Assembly: GCA_018818835.1 (NCBI GenBank)
Contig: JAHIRD010000082.1
Location: 1 to 64,000 of the forward strand
From: Pseudomonadota bacterium
GTDB taxonomy: Bacteria; Desulfobacterota; Desulfobacteria; Desulfobacterales; Desulfolunaceae
DNA: 64,000 bases
Direction: 5' to 3'
A model generated the notes under the pieces. The model searched no databases. It worked only from the letters and a program-made list of their open reading frames with translations, and was not told where the DNA came from. Of this stretch, positions 44,265 through 53,108 are shown one piece after another. Both the position numbers and the translations under genes were made by a program. Within the stretch, counting starts at the first letter, position 1. Each line of letters opens with the position of its first letter.

Positions 44265-44915
44265 TTATTCCGGGTTTCCAGTCCAGCGAATGGCGTGTTT
44301 GACAAGCTCAGGGGAATTTTTCACATTGAGTTTCCGTTTGATATACTCACGATAGCTGCCCACGGTTTTAACACTGACGCCCAGGATCTCTGCAATTTCC
44401 TTGCGGCCGTATCCCTTGCCGATCAGTTGGAATACTTCAAGCTCTCGATCAGACAAGGACTGCACCGGATCAGACGATGTTACAGCTTTCCGACCCAGCA
44501 TGCCCATAAGGGAACTGATCATATCATGACTGGCATAAATTTTTCCGCTAAGCACTTGCCGGATGGCCTGGATCACATTTTCGGTCATCTCCGCTTTCAT
44601 GATATAGCCCCGGGCCCCCGCTTTCATGGCCCGCACCCCGTACAGGGATTCCTCATGCATGGAAACAACCAGGACCGGAATATCCCCATGGTTATCGCGA
44701 AGAAACCTGATCAAATCCAAGCCGCTTTTATCTTTGAGTGTGATATCCACGATCACCATGTCAGGTTTATTTTTTTCAAGGGCACGCCTGGCTTCGGTAA
44801 CATCTTCCGCTTCACCACAGACCATCAAATCCGACTCTTCATTGATCAACTGGGCCAGTCCCTTCCTGAAAACAGGGTGATCGTCTACAATAAATATTCT
44901 CGATTGATCCGGCAT
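44265..44915 (-). CDS. NarL/FixJ-type response regulator
   Basis: A 216-residue protein with an N-terminal receiver domain (IFIVDDHPVFRKGL acidic pair, phosphorylatable Asp in 'DMVIVDITLKDKSG', Thr/Ser in 'VLVVSMHEES', Lys in 'YIMKAEM') and a C-terminal LuxR-type helix-turn-helix ('LSDRELEVFQLIGKGYGRKEIAEILGVSVKTVGSY', about 150-185). It binds DNA when phosphorylated. Its start lies inside the 3' end of the sensor kinase gene (31-bp overlap), so the two form a co-translated pair. Targets are unknown; the adjacent periplasmic binding protein or CoA-transferase genes are the nearest candidates. Confidence 0.95.
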   Translation of the reverse strand: MPDQSRIFIVDDHPVFRKGLAQLINEESDLMVCGEAEDVTEARRALEKNKPDMVIVDITLKDKSGLDLIRFLRDNHGDIPVLVVSMHEESLYGVRAMKAGARGYIMKAEMTENVIQAIRQVLSGKIYASHDMISSLMGMLGRKAVTSSDPVQSLSDRELEVFQLIGKGYGRKEIAEILGVSVKTVGSYREYIKRKLNVKNSPELVKHAIRWTGNPE

Positions 44916-46372
44916 ATCACCCGTGTCCCCTTTTCTTTCGTAATATTGATGGTTAAATCAGCCCGAATGCTTTTGGCTCTGTACCCCATGATGCTCAAGC
45001 CCAGACCCTGGGATCGTCCGGAATCTCTGATGCCACAGCCCTTATCAGACACCACCAGACAAACCGAATCGCCCACGGGCACAAGTGAAATTTTTATAGT
45101 CTTGGCTCGACCATGTCTCAGCGCATTATTCACGGCTTCCTGGGCAATGCGGTACAAATTCGTTGCCACAGCATTGTTTGTTATTTTCAATGATATGAGA
45201 CAATAAAAGCGGCAGACAACCCCGAACACCTTTTCCACATGGACCGCAAACTCGGTCAATGATGAAACAAGCCCGCCTTCATCCATATCCACCGGGCAAA
45301 GACCTTTGGCCAGATTCCTCGTTTTTTTTGTGGCATCCCGAATCAGCGATACGATTTCAGAAGCACAATGGGTTTCAGAGTGCATTTCGGCATCAAGTCT
45401 CTGCTTAAGAAGTATGGCTAAGGCTTCGATTCCCACCAGATGCTGACCCAGATCATCATGAAGGTCGTGTCCGATTTTACGGCGTTCCCCCTCGCTAATC
45501 CGCAGAATGTCTGCTTCAAGCCTTCGCTGTTCCGTGATATCGTTGATGGATGTCAACAGGCATGGTATTCCCTGGATATCAATGATTTCAGCGGACATAT
45601 AGCCATACCGGACCGTCCCTTGGGCAGTTTGCAACGTCACATCACGGTTTTTGATACGGCCTGAGGCGGTAATATCCTTGACAATATCAGCATAACCAAG
45701 GACTCCTGTGTAAGGATGAAAATCCGACGCGTTCATACCCACCACCTCGACTTTTTCATACCCCATCATGTCGAGGTAGGTATGGTTCACATCAACAACA
45801 TGACCTTTTACAAAGGTTGAAATCATCATGGCCTGGGGACTGGCCCGAAAGGCCTTTGAAAATTTCTCCTCAGAATATTTCAGCGCCTCTTCCGCACGCC
45901 GCCGTTCCGTGATATCCCTGACGGAGGCAACACTCTGCCGGGTTCCCGGAATCAATGCCACCGTCATCATGGCTGTTTTGTTATCCCGCCATTTGTTTCT
46001 CAAGCGGCACACGTAGTTCCTGGGCACGTGTTCCGGAGTATCACGTCGTTTTTCGTGATAGGTCTTCATCATTTCCAGGTCAATATCATCAATAAAATCT
46101 GTCCAGATCCTTTTGCCTTCAATCTCTTGTTTGGTAAAACCCGAAAGGTTCTCAAATTCGGTATTCATCATGGAAATGGTTTTATCGTCTTCGATGATAA
46201 TGGTGGCTGTTCCGGTTGTCTCAAATATCGTCCGGTATCGTTTTTCAGACTCAACCAAACCGGCGTTTATCGCCCTTAGGTCATGGATCTCTTTTTCAAG
46301 GGACCGGATTTTCCCATAAAGCCTCTCAAGCTCTTCAAATGAAACCGGTATGTTTTTTATATCCGAGACCAT
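44885..46372 (-). CDS. PAS-domain sensor histidine kinase, NarX-type (HisKA_3)
   Basis: A 495-residue soluble kinase: a coiled coil (about 8-40, ELERLYGKIRSLEKEIHDLR), two PAS domains (about 45-165 and 170-285, each ending in a DITE(R/Q)RR linker), a HisKA_3 dimerisation domain with the phospho-accepting His in GERRKIGHDLHDDLGQHL (about residue 300), and a HATPase domain (NLYRIAQEAVNNALRHG, SDKGCGI, GLGLSIMG). There is no TM segment, so the signal is cytoplasmic, perhaps redox or a bound ligand. The start codon is preceded, at one base distance, by eleven consecutive G that act as the ribosome binding site, a possible slippage-controlled switch. Confidence 0.94.
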   Translation of the reverse strand: MVSDIKNIPVSFEELERLYGKIRSLEKEIHDLRAINAGLVESEKRYRTIFETTGTATIIIEDDKTISMMNTEFENLSGFTKQEIEGKRIWTDFIDDIDLEMMKTYHEKRRDTPEHVPRNYVCRLRNKWRDNKTAMMTVALIPGTRQSVASVRDITERRRAEEALKYSEEKFSKAFRASPQAMMISTFVKGHVVDVNHTYLDMMGYEKVEVVGMNASDFHPYTGVLGYADIVKDITASGRIKNRDVTLQTAQGTVRYGYMSAEIIDIQGIPCLLTSINDITEQRRLEADILRISEGERRKIGHDLHDDLGQHLVGIEALAILLKQRLDAEMHSETHCASEIVSLIRDATKKTRNLAKGLCPVDMDEGGLVSSLTEFAVHVEKVFGVVCRFYCLISLKITNNAVATNLYRIAQEAVNNALRHGRAKTIKISLVPVGDSVCLVVSDKGCGIRDSGRSQGLGLSIMGYRAKSIRADLTINITKEKGTRVICRINREYLL

Positions 46373-46373
46373 G

Positions 46374-46384
46374 CCCCCCCCCCC
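46374..46384 (-). promoter_or_regulatory. G11 homopolymer at the ribosome binding site of the sensor kinase
   Basis: Eleven C on the plus strand, hence G11 on the coding strand, one base upstream of the ATG at 46372. No other Shine-Dalgarno sequence is present. Tracts of this length are prone to replication slippage, so the spacing and strength of the site could vary between cells. A sequencing or assembly error in the tract length is also possible. Confidence 0.6.
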
Positions 46385-46489
46385 TTATTTCACAAAAAAA
46401 TCAAAAGCAACCCGAATCCGGTCATGGCTTTTTTATAATACATGACCCAAAATCTGTCACGTTTCCTTTTTTATCACAGAAACGCCCGT

Positions 46490-46820
46490 TCAAGTATCCC
46501 TATAACCGGGTTGATTTTCCTTGTCCATGGCCACGGCTAAAACGTTGTAAAACTCGACGTCTTCTTGGGTTACCGGAAACGCATTATCAAGAAAATAGTG
46601 GACCACCGCCAGGGACTCTGTATATCGGGGATGGCTCGTATCTCGTCGAAGAGTAAGAAGAAAGGGAAAAAAACGTTACCGACGATTTTTATCGTGATAC
46701 CGGATTAACCGTGTCAGTTTAGTCAGGTATTTTTGTTTGATGTCTTTGGTATGCCTCTTTAAACAAATCCCAGTTCAATCTAAAATGTTCGGGATTACCA
46801 ACCCAGTATAAAAAAAGGCT
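46490..46820 (-). pseudogene. Degraded gene in several frames
   Basis: Two protein-like stretches lie on the minus strand in different frames: a first near 46730-46815 reading YWVGNPEHFRLNWDLFKEAY and a second at 46490-46675 reading LLTLRRDTSHPRYTESLAVV then HYFLDNAFPVTQEDVEFYNV up to TGA at 46490-46492. Neither has a start codon, and stops or frameshifts separate them. They look like the remains of one gene located between the periplasmic binding protein and sensor kinase genes. I do not recognise the family. Confidence 0.35.
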
Positions 46821-46828
46821 TCACACAC

Positions 46829-47551
46829 TTATTTCAGGATTTCAGCCTCCACATTGTCAGTTATGGTCTTCAGCTTACCTGACTTTACCATCTCAGCCAG
46901 AGCAGCGCCCAGTGCTGGTGCAAGATCAGCGTTTTGGGCTGACACAACATGGTACAGAGGCACCCTTTCAATGGCAGGTTCCAAAACCTTAATTCCCTCC
47001 AGTTTTAAGATTTTAATCATCTTCAAACCGACAATCCGAGGCATAACCACGATATCTGTATCACTCCGCCCTGCATCCAATTTCTTAAATGCCTGGATCG
47101 GATTTTGGACCCCCCTACTGTTAAGCTCTTTGACATGGTCCTCAACCACAACCATATGATACATATATCCGATTGAATAGGGTTTCAAGCTATCCCAGCC
47201 GTTAATTGTTATGTCATTTTTTTTAGTAAATGCCACGATATCATCAAACCCAATCGGAGGATAAATCAAAATTCCACCCGGATGCGTCTTGATAAATAAC
47301 GCGTCTGAAAAAATAAACCCGTCCACCTTCCCCAGGTTAAACATGGCACTGGCCCTCTTGGGTGGAAAAGTTTCAAATTTAACATCCACACCTGCTTTTT
47401 TATAAATCTCCAGCAGAACTCTTTGGGCAACAAGAGACAGAGGGTGGTCAAACCCAGGGGCGACAACAATCATTTTGCTCTGCGCAAAAACAGATGAAAC
47501 CCATAAACTGGCCACAAGTAATCCAGCAATTACAAACAGGTTCTTTTTCAT
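46829..47551 (-). CDS. Periplasmic substrate-binding protein (family 3-like)
   Basis: A 240-residue secreted protein with a Sec signal (MKKNLFVIAGLLVASLWVSSVFAQ, cleavage after AQ or FA). The mature part follows the SBP_bac_3 pattern: 'MIVVAPGFDHPLSLVAQRVLLEIYKKAGVDVKFETFPPKRASAMFNLGKVDGF', then a lobe with 'SLKPYSIGYMYHMVV', ending 'ALAEMVKSGKLKTI'. No permease or ATPase genes adjoin it, so it may be an orphan or a signal-sensing binding protein feeding the nearby kinase. The ligand is unknown. Confidence 0.85.
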   Translation of the reverse strand: MKKNLFVIAGLLVASLWVSSVFAQSKMIVVAPGFDHPLSLVAQRVLLEIYKKAGVDVKFETFPPKRASAMFNLGKVDGFIFSDALFIKTHPGGILIYPPIGFDDIVAFTKKNDITINGWDSLKPYSIGYMYHMVVVEDHVKELNSRGVQNPIQAFKKLDAGRSDTDIVVMPRIVGLKMIKILKLEGIKVLEPAIERVPLYHVVSAQNADLAPALGAALAEMVKSGKLKTITDNVEAEILK

Positions 47552-47994
47552 GTATGCGTCTCCATCTCAGATGAGTGACACGTCCAGGTTTTACGCTTAT
47601 TTTTTGATATTATATAGCAACTGTAGGTAAAATCACATGATAAAAACATATTTTAAGCCAAATGGCCATGACGTTTGTTAATGTCAGAATTGAATGTTGA
47701 TGTCGTCGTAAAAAGTCCTATCTATCAATATGTCTCTTTTTTAAATATTATTCTTTACTATTCTTATGGCATGTATATATAAATATAGTTGCCAAACAAG
47801 GTTCATGTCGTATTGACAACTTAATAAGCTTGAAGAGATATGATTATGGGATGGTTTGACCGTCCGGCCGTTTTATCTGCTTCAGGACGTCCTGGTAAAA
47901 AAAGATCGTATAGTCATACTCCTTGGTCCCCATGCAGATAAAATAGTCGCTTTGCTTATTTAAATGGAAAAACATAAGAAAAGGAGGCTATATC
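47552..47994. other. Intergenic region with a small frame and a repeat fragment
   Basis: Contains a GTCGTCGTAAAAAGTCCTAT fragment of the MITE family at about 47702-47721 and the small minus frame at 47844-47975 (listed separately). The rest is AT-rich and probably includes promoters for the flanking divergent genes. AAAGGAGG at about 47979-47986 is the ribosome binding site of the gene at 47995. Confidence 0.5.
47844..47975 (-). pseudogene. Possible remnant of a coding sequence (43 codons)
   Basis: A frame from ATG 47975 to TAA 47844 reading MFFHLNKQSDYFICMGTKEY then DYTIFFYQDVLKQIKRPDGQ. The residue mix is protein-like and looks like the C-terminal end of a larger protein. No ribosome binding site precedes the ATG, and the upstream sequence is the leader of the opposite gene. 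I take it as a gene remnant rather than a functional small gene. Confidence 0.3.
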
Positions 47995-49032
47995 ATGTTC
48001 AATCAAAACGGCAATACCCCCCCTATACCCGAAAGGTCCATTGGTGGTGACACTGGAGATTTCATTGGAAATCATTTAAAAAAAAGGAGTGTCTTTATTG
48101 AGAATTCCGAATCCCGAATCATGGCCCGTATCATTAAGCATCTTGGTGAATCCGACCCTGTGATAAAGGATATTGTTCAAAACGCCCGAACGATCAACGA
48201 AGAAAAATCCAAGCAGTTTTTAAAAGAACTTTCTTTACCTAAAATGCTGTGCAGGAATGACCTTCCCTGTCTGGAGACGGCCGAAGACAACATCATGGAA
48301 GGTGTACTGCCTCGATTGGCGAGTCTCAAGGTCAAGATTGATCCCCGTGAATTGGCCACGCGAACGCTAAATGATGTCTGGAATGCCTGCACGGTTGCAT
48401 GTCCAAGGCTGAATGGCTGGCCCAATTGGGGTTCCGAGGAATACAGCAATGAAGGCCAATACTATTGGTATGATTGGACAAGTAAGCCAACCACGGTGAG
48501 TTGCATTGCTGGAGTTTCCGGGCGTGGCCGTCTTCAGGATGAATGGGTCAGCAACACGGCTCGTTGGTATTGGCTTTTCACGCCCAGTGTTTCAGAAAAT
48601 CTTGATGTCTGGATTTCACACAGGCTCTCCGGGCCTTGCTCATGGAGAAGAAACGGCGGTGATGTGTCGGTCTGGATAATGACAGAGGTCAAAGTGGAAA
48701 AATACATGCCCAGAACATCCACATGGCAGGTCATCAAGACGCTTCCGAGAACAATACGATTGCTTTACAGCACAAACTCAGGGCTTGATATGAATGGCCC
48801 GCCTCCCCAGGGATATTTCGGAGGCACCTCAGATGCCTACGTTGGGTTCGCACCCTCTGACCAAGGCTTTGCCATCGGTGTGGAAGAAGATCATTTTCAT
48901 CTGGTTGGTGTTGATGTGACAATCGCTCTCACCGCCAATGAAAACGCTGGCATTACCGTGGGCAAGTTTGCTGGCTCGAACTTTGAACCCTGCGAAATAA
49001 AAAGCTACAGCACACTTTGCAGATGCACATAA
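47995..49032 (+). CDS. Hypothetical protein, 345 residues
   Basis: No signal peptide or TM helix. The N-terminal third is helical and charged (SRIMARIIKHLGESDPVIKDIVQ...). From about 130 the protein is rich in Trp, Ser and Asn with alternating strands (YYWYDWTSKPTTVSCIAG, ARWYWLFTPSVSENLDVWIS), suggesting a beta-sandwich, lectin-like domain. Several Cys near the start of this part and at the end (CEIKSYSTLCRCT) could pair or bind metal. I recognise no family. It has a strong ribosome binding site and is a lone gene flanked by divergent and convergent neighbours. It may be a phage- or toxin-related orphan, but nothing proves it. Confidence 0.7.
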   Translation: MFNQNGNTPPIPERSIGGDTGDFIGNHLKKRSVFIENSESRIMARIIKHLGESDPVIKDIVQNARTINEEKSKQFLKELSLPKMLCRNDLPCLETAEDNIMEGVLPRLASLKVKIDPRELATRTLNDVWNACTVACPRLNGWPNWGSEEYSNEGQYYWYDWTSKPTTVSCIAGVSGRGRLQDEWVSNTARWYWLFTPSVSENLDVWISHRLSGPCSWRRNGGDVSVWIMTEVKVEKYMPRTSTWQVIKTLPRTIRLLYSTNSGLDMNGPPPQGYFGGTSDAYVGFAPSDQGFAIGVEEDHFHLVGVDVTIALTANENAGITVGKFAGSNFEPCEIKSYSTLCRCT

Positions 49033-49162
49033 TAAAGCGCATATTGACCTCCAAGTGGAATCAAAGGGTCAATTTGGAGCCGCATATCCTATTATCGAAA
49101 GGCCTGTAAACCATTGCCAAGGTCTATGCGTCATTGTTTTGTATGCGTTCACAGGGTAAAGG

Positions 49163-49264
49163 CTTCATGGTAAAATTGTTTTTGTTTGGTCAGTTTTAAT
49201 CCCTTCAAACTGGACACGGCTCGCCGTGTCCCTACAGTTTATGAACGGTTTTTCTCAATCTGCT
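49163..49264. repeat. ~100-bp dispersed repeat, copy 1
   Basis: Matches 59753-59857 in the same orientation: GTTTTTGTTTGGTCAGTTTT, then a palindrome around GGACACGGCTCGCCGTGTCC, then CTACAGT and ACGAACGGT-like sequence. Copy 1 lies just 3' of the subtilase-fusion gene's end and could form a hairpin in its message. Confidence 0.75.
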
Positions 49265-49274
49265 TCCGGAGATT

Positions 49275-52200
49275 TCAAAAATAGTGTGCGGCATCGCCAA
49301 TAAAACAGCCCCCATCATCGTCATTCCCGGGCTGAGTGACCAAAACACCACTGGGATCAACAATCACTCCATTGACCACGCCATCAACATCTCCAGGGCC
49401 ACCATCTATGAGTGTCAGAATGACACGTCGTCCTTGGATCAGGGCATGATCGGAAAAATCCGTCATTGTGTTGGTACATTGATCATACTTATACCATTTT
49501 GTATTCGAAGGCAGGTCTTCGGGGAAATAGAAGGTCATTTCGACGGTGGCCGGGTTAGTAGCATCGACTGGCAATCCATCAATCCTGAAGCTGAACAAAC
49601 CATATGGCATGGGATCGGTGGGCGTCTGTTCCGGGGTTATTTCATCCCGGGCCAAGGCATCAAGCCCGGCAAGATCACCGGAACTTGCCTGAATCCCGAT
49701 GGTCCCGTTTGATTCTTCATCGGAAAGCACATGGATATTTTCCAGATGGTCATCGGTATCGTTGGCATTGGTATCCACAAATCCGATTACCTGACAGGCA
49801 TCATCAATGCCGTTGTCATCTGCATCGTCAGGGTCATCATAGATTGTTGTAAATGATACGCTGGTTGACCAGGTTGACCATAGATTTTTGCTGTCACGAT
49901 GCCGTGTTTGAATCCAGTAAACCGTATCCCGTTCCAAAAGAGACTGGGGGACCTGAAGCTGGCGGTGTTCTATGGCCTCGTTGGTCGCATGGGGCTGACG
50001 TTCCAGAAGACGCTGCAAAACAATACTGCTTTGGTCAAAGAGCGAACTGGTACTGATCTGCCATTCGGAAGCAGACAGATAATCACCGTCTGACTGGTCC
50101 GGGTCCTGGAACTCAAGTACGTCGAAAATGTGGCCGCGAAGCGGGATAAGCCCTGATATGCCTTCAATGACAGGTTTTACCGGCGTGTGACTGGCCAATG
50201 TATCGGTTATTTCATTGGGGTCTGAGCCATAAAGGACTTCGTCACCATCCCTGTCACCGTCACCGTCTGAATCATCGTCGTTTGGATTGGTTGCCTGGGT
50301 GTATTCGTCTTTGTCAAGCAAACCATCGTTGTCGGTGTCTGTGGTGTTATCGGCGATTGTAAGATTGATGAAATGGTCATTCTCCCAGCTATCAGGCAGG
50401 CCGTCATGGTCAAAATCCGTTTCTTCAATGATATGCGTTTCATTCCAAAACCGTTGATATAAACCCGCAACATATTGAATGGCTTTTGGCATTAAAATCG
50501 TGCCATGATTATAGCATTCGGCATAGGAGGTATCATAAAATCCAGCGCCATTATGGCCTTCATAATGATTGGGGTCTTCACCATCATAATCATCGCTTTC
50601 ATAATTATCTGCCGTGTCTGCGAGATTTTCGAACAGTTCAAGCAAGGAACTGCCTTGAATCAAAACCAGCCCATTTGAGGTCCATAGGTGATAATTAAAT
50701 CTGCTCGAATAATCATCGTCCCACTCGGCCATATAAACTTCATAGCGATCTCCGGTCATATGCTGATCATTTAAAACATGTGCAGGAACGCTCATGTCCA
50801 TTAATAAATGGGCTATTTTCCCCAATTGATAATAGGCCTCTGCTTTGTTATTTGCCATGTATGCAGATTTCGACGTGGCCCAGTAATCACCGGCTCTCTG
50901 GTAGGCGTTATCATAGGGCGGAAGACCAAACAGATCCAGGCCCCCTGCGGAAGGGCCGGCATCCTCATCCCAAAAATGTTCCAACCAGTTCGTACCGTCA
51001 TCTTCATCCCTTGCACCCATAATGATCTGTTTACTTTCCACATATCCCGGCACGGAATGTCCCTCAACCAAAATCGTTGTTTGGGCTCCAATATAATCAA
51101 AAATTTCAGATTTCATGGTTCCTGAGGGCAATAAATCGTAGGCCTGGCCCGCAATCCATTGATGAACCGGTGGAGAAACCTCGTGCAAAACATAAAGGCC
51201 CTGGTCCTCTCTAAGCGAATAAAATGGTGTTGATTTTGAATTGTTTTCCAAACGGGTATCCTTTTCTGAAAAACAGAGGGCTTCAAATTGGGTATGTCTA
51301 TCTAAACCGAATGGTTCCGATTCGAAAACCACTGTTGCTTTATCCGCAACATCGATTATTTTTTTTGTGCCAAGATCTATCTTTTTCTCTCCGTTCCATG
51401 CATAAAGAGTCACTTGGCAGACTTCAGATTTATAGGTCCCGATATTTTCAATTTTAACGGTGATGTAAATGGACGTTCCCTTTTCAAAAACCTGGGGTTC
51501 GATGCTTACATTCCTGACCGCCACATCATGAAAAGGCTCAAGATCATGCATCAGTGCCGCATCAGCGGCTACCATCCCATGACCGTAATCCTTATCCCAT
51601 CCGACAAGCCCCAGGTCTTTTGCAGACTGCATGATGGTCTGTTTGATTGATGAGCTTGAAAGGCCTGGTTTATCAGAAACCAACATGGCAGCAAGTGCCG
51701 AGACCATTGACGCGGAAGCGGATGTACCCGATGCACGAATATATTGTCCACCCAGTGCTGTTGAAATAATGTTTAACCCGGGTGCGCAAACATCAATGTG
51801 CTTTCCACGATTTGAACCGCTCCATATCAGGTCATCATATCCTGAAGCTGCAACTCCGATGACATCCGGATAAGCGGCCGGGTAATTGGCTTGCTCGATA
51901 CCGTCATTTCCTCCTGCCGCAATAATGATGCAGCCCTTTTCAAGGGCATAATCAACCGCATCCTTAAGCATAAAGGAATAGGCATATCCCCCCAGACTAA
52001 GGTTGATAACGTTTGCGCCATGGTCTGCTGCGAATAGTATCCCTTTTGCCACATCGTCGTAGGTTCCCAAACCATGTTCATCAATGACTTTTATTGGAAT
52101 AATGAGCGCCGGATCATATAAACCTTTAATACCCATCATGTTGGATGATGCCGCAACAATTCCGGCAACAAATGTTCCATGACCGTTATCGTCGGAGGGA

Positions 52201-53108
52201 TCATCATCATTATTAACAAAATCAAATCCTTTTAATAGTTTCCCATTGAGGTCAGGATGATCGATATCAATACCTGAATCAATCATTGCAACCTTGACCT
52301 GATTTTTATTTTTTGTCATTGTCCAGGCCTTGTCAAAACCCATCCCGGGGATATACCATTGCTCTGTGTACAGTGGGTCGGAAATTGTTAAGGTGTTTAA
52401 AATAAAACTCGGTTCCGGATTTTTTACATGATATTCATTTCTAATCTCTTTAATCACGCTTACAACATCTCTGCCATCGGTGATTTTAGTCTTTATATAT
52501 CCGATTTTTGAGAGTTTATTATCAATCTCCACCAGACAGTATTTTAACAAGATGTCGCTTATTTCTTGAGTTGAAACCCCCCGCTGAAATTTTAATAAGA
52601 TCTCATCTTCCACATACCGGATTGGTACATTATGTTTTCCCTTAGAAATGGAGACAATGTTCTGACCCTTAATCCGGTCAACCCCTTTTCCACCCAAAAA
52701 ATTTCCGTTTTTGATGATGGTTTTTCCCATTGCCGGGATGGATAAGTCCTGGCCTTTGGGAAGAACATAGATGGCCATCACATCACGCTTATTATCATAA
52801 ACAACCGCTGAATTTTGCAGGGCCATTTTTTGGAGAATCGTATGGATGGCAAGAACAGGAAGGGACTTTAGGACCAAAGAAACTTTTTTATCTTGAACAC
52901 CTTCATATATGTTTACCTTAATCCCTGTTTTTTCCTGCAGGTCTTTCAATATTTTCTTAAAGCTGACATCCTTAGCCTGAAGATTTATCACCTTATTTTT
53001 TACTTCAAAAACATAAGCACTGCGTTCTGATTGTATTGAAGCAAACGCATTGATCGATATGAAGAAGATGAAAATGACCCATACAAAAGACATGGTTTTT
53101 AACTTCAT
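49275..53108 (-). CDS. Secreted S8 serine protease fused to a phospholipase C/P1 nuclease-like domain
   Basis: A 1277-residue protein from ATG 53108 (AAAGG upstream). In order it has a signal peptide (MSFVWVIFIFFISINAFA) and an STN/secretin-like domain (about 30-110, VINLQAKDVSFKKILKDLQ). A thermitase-type propeptide follows ('VPIRYVEDEILLKF'), then a subtilase domain with the triad near Asp276 (MIDSGIDIDHPD), His311 (NGHGTFVAG) and Ser461 (GTSASASM). Next are a CARDB-like domain ('HDVAVRNVSIEPQVF') and a helical unit (about 648-806) with HQWIAGQAYDLLP and 'LGKIAHLLMDMSVPAHVLND', resembling zinc-dependent phospholipase C/S1-P1 nuclease. Calcium-binding DxDxDG repeats (about 893-970), an Fn3-like part and a GGCFIGDAAHYF end complete it. 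The combination of hydrolase domains is unusual. Confidence 0.87.
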   Translation of the reverse strand: MKLKTMSFVWVIFIFFISINAFASIQSERSAYVFEVKNKVINLQAKDVSFKKILKDLQEKTGIKVNIYEGVQDKKVSLVLKSLPVLAIHTILQKMALQNSAVVYDNKRDVMAIYVLPKGQDLSIPAMGKTIIKNGNFLGGKGVDRIKGQNIVSISKGKHNVPIRYVEDEILLKFQRGVSTQEISDILLKYCLVEIDNKLSKIGYIKTKITDGRDVVSVIKEIRNEYHVKNPEPSFILNTLTISDPLYTEQWYIPGMGFDKAWTMTKNKNQVKVAMIDSGIDIDHPDLNGKLLKGFDFVNNDDDPSDDNGHGTFVAGIVAASSNMMGIKGLYDPALIIPIKVIDEHGLGTYDDVAKGILFAADHGANVINLSLGGYAYSFMLKDAVDYALEKGCIIIAAGGNDGIEQANYPAAYPDVIGVAASGYDDLIWSGSNRGKHIDVCAPGLNIISTALGGQYIRASGTSASASMVSALAAMLVSDKPGLSSSSIKQTIMQSAKDLGLVGWDKDYGHGMVAADAALMHDLEPFHDVAVRNVSIEPQVFEKGTSIYITVKIENIGTYKSEVCQVTLYAWNGEKKIDLGTKKIIDVADKATVVFESEPFGLDRHTQFEALCFSEKDTRLENNSKSTPFYSLREDQGLYVLHEVSPPVHQWIAGQAYDLLPSGTMKSEIFDYIGAQTTILVEGHSVPGYVESKQIIMGARDEDDGTNWLEHFWDEDAGPSAGGLDLFGLPPYDNAYQRAGDYWATSKSAYMANNKAEAYYQLGKIAHLLMDMSVPAHVLNDQHMTGDRYEVYMAEWDDDYSSRFNYHLWTSNGLVLIQGSSLLELFENLADTADNYESDDYDGEDPNHYEGHNGAGFYDTSYAECYNHGTILMPKAIQYVAGLYQRFWNETHIIEETDFDHDGLPDSWENDHFINLTIADNTTDTDNDGLLDKDEYTQATNPNDDDSDGDGDRDGDEVLYGSDPNEITDTLASHTPVKPVIEGISGLIPLRGHIFDVLEFQDPDQSDGDYLSASEWQISTSSLFDQSSIVLQRLLERQPHATNEAIEHRQLQVPQSLLERDTVYWIQTRHRDSKNLWSTWSTSVSFTTIYDDPDDADDNGIDDACQVIGFVDTNANDTDDHLENIHVLSDEESNGTIGIQASSGDLAGLDALARDEITPEQTPTDPMPYGLFSFRIDGLPVDATNPATVEMTFYFPEDLPSNTKWYKYDQCTNTMTDFSDHALIQGRRVILTLIDGGPGDVDGVVNGVIVDPSGVLVTQPGNDDDGGCFIGDAAHYF

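Noticed and set aside
44244-45206. 320-codon plus-strand frame
   Set aside because: Antisense to the response regulator and sensor kinase, whose motifs and overlap are unambiguous.
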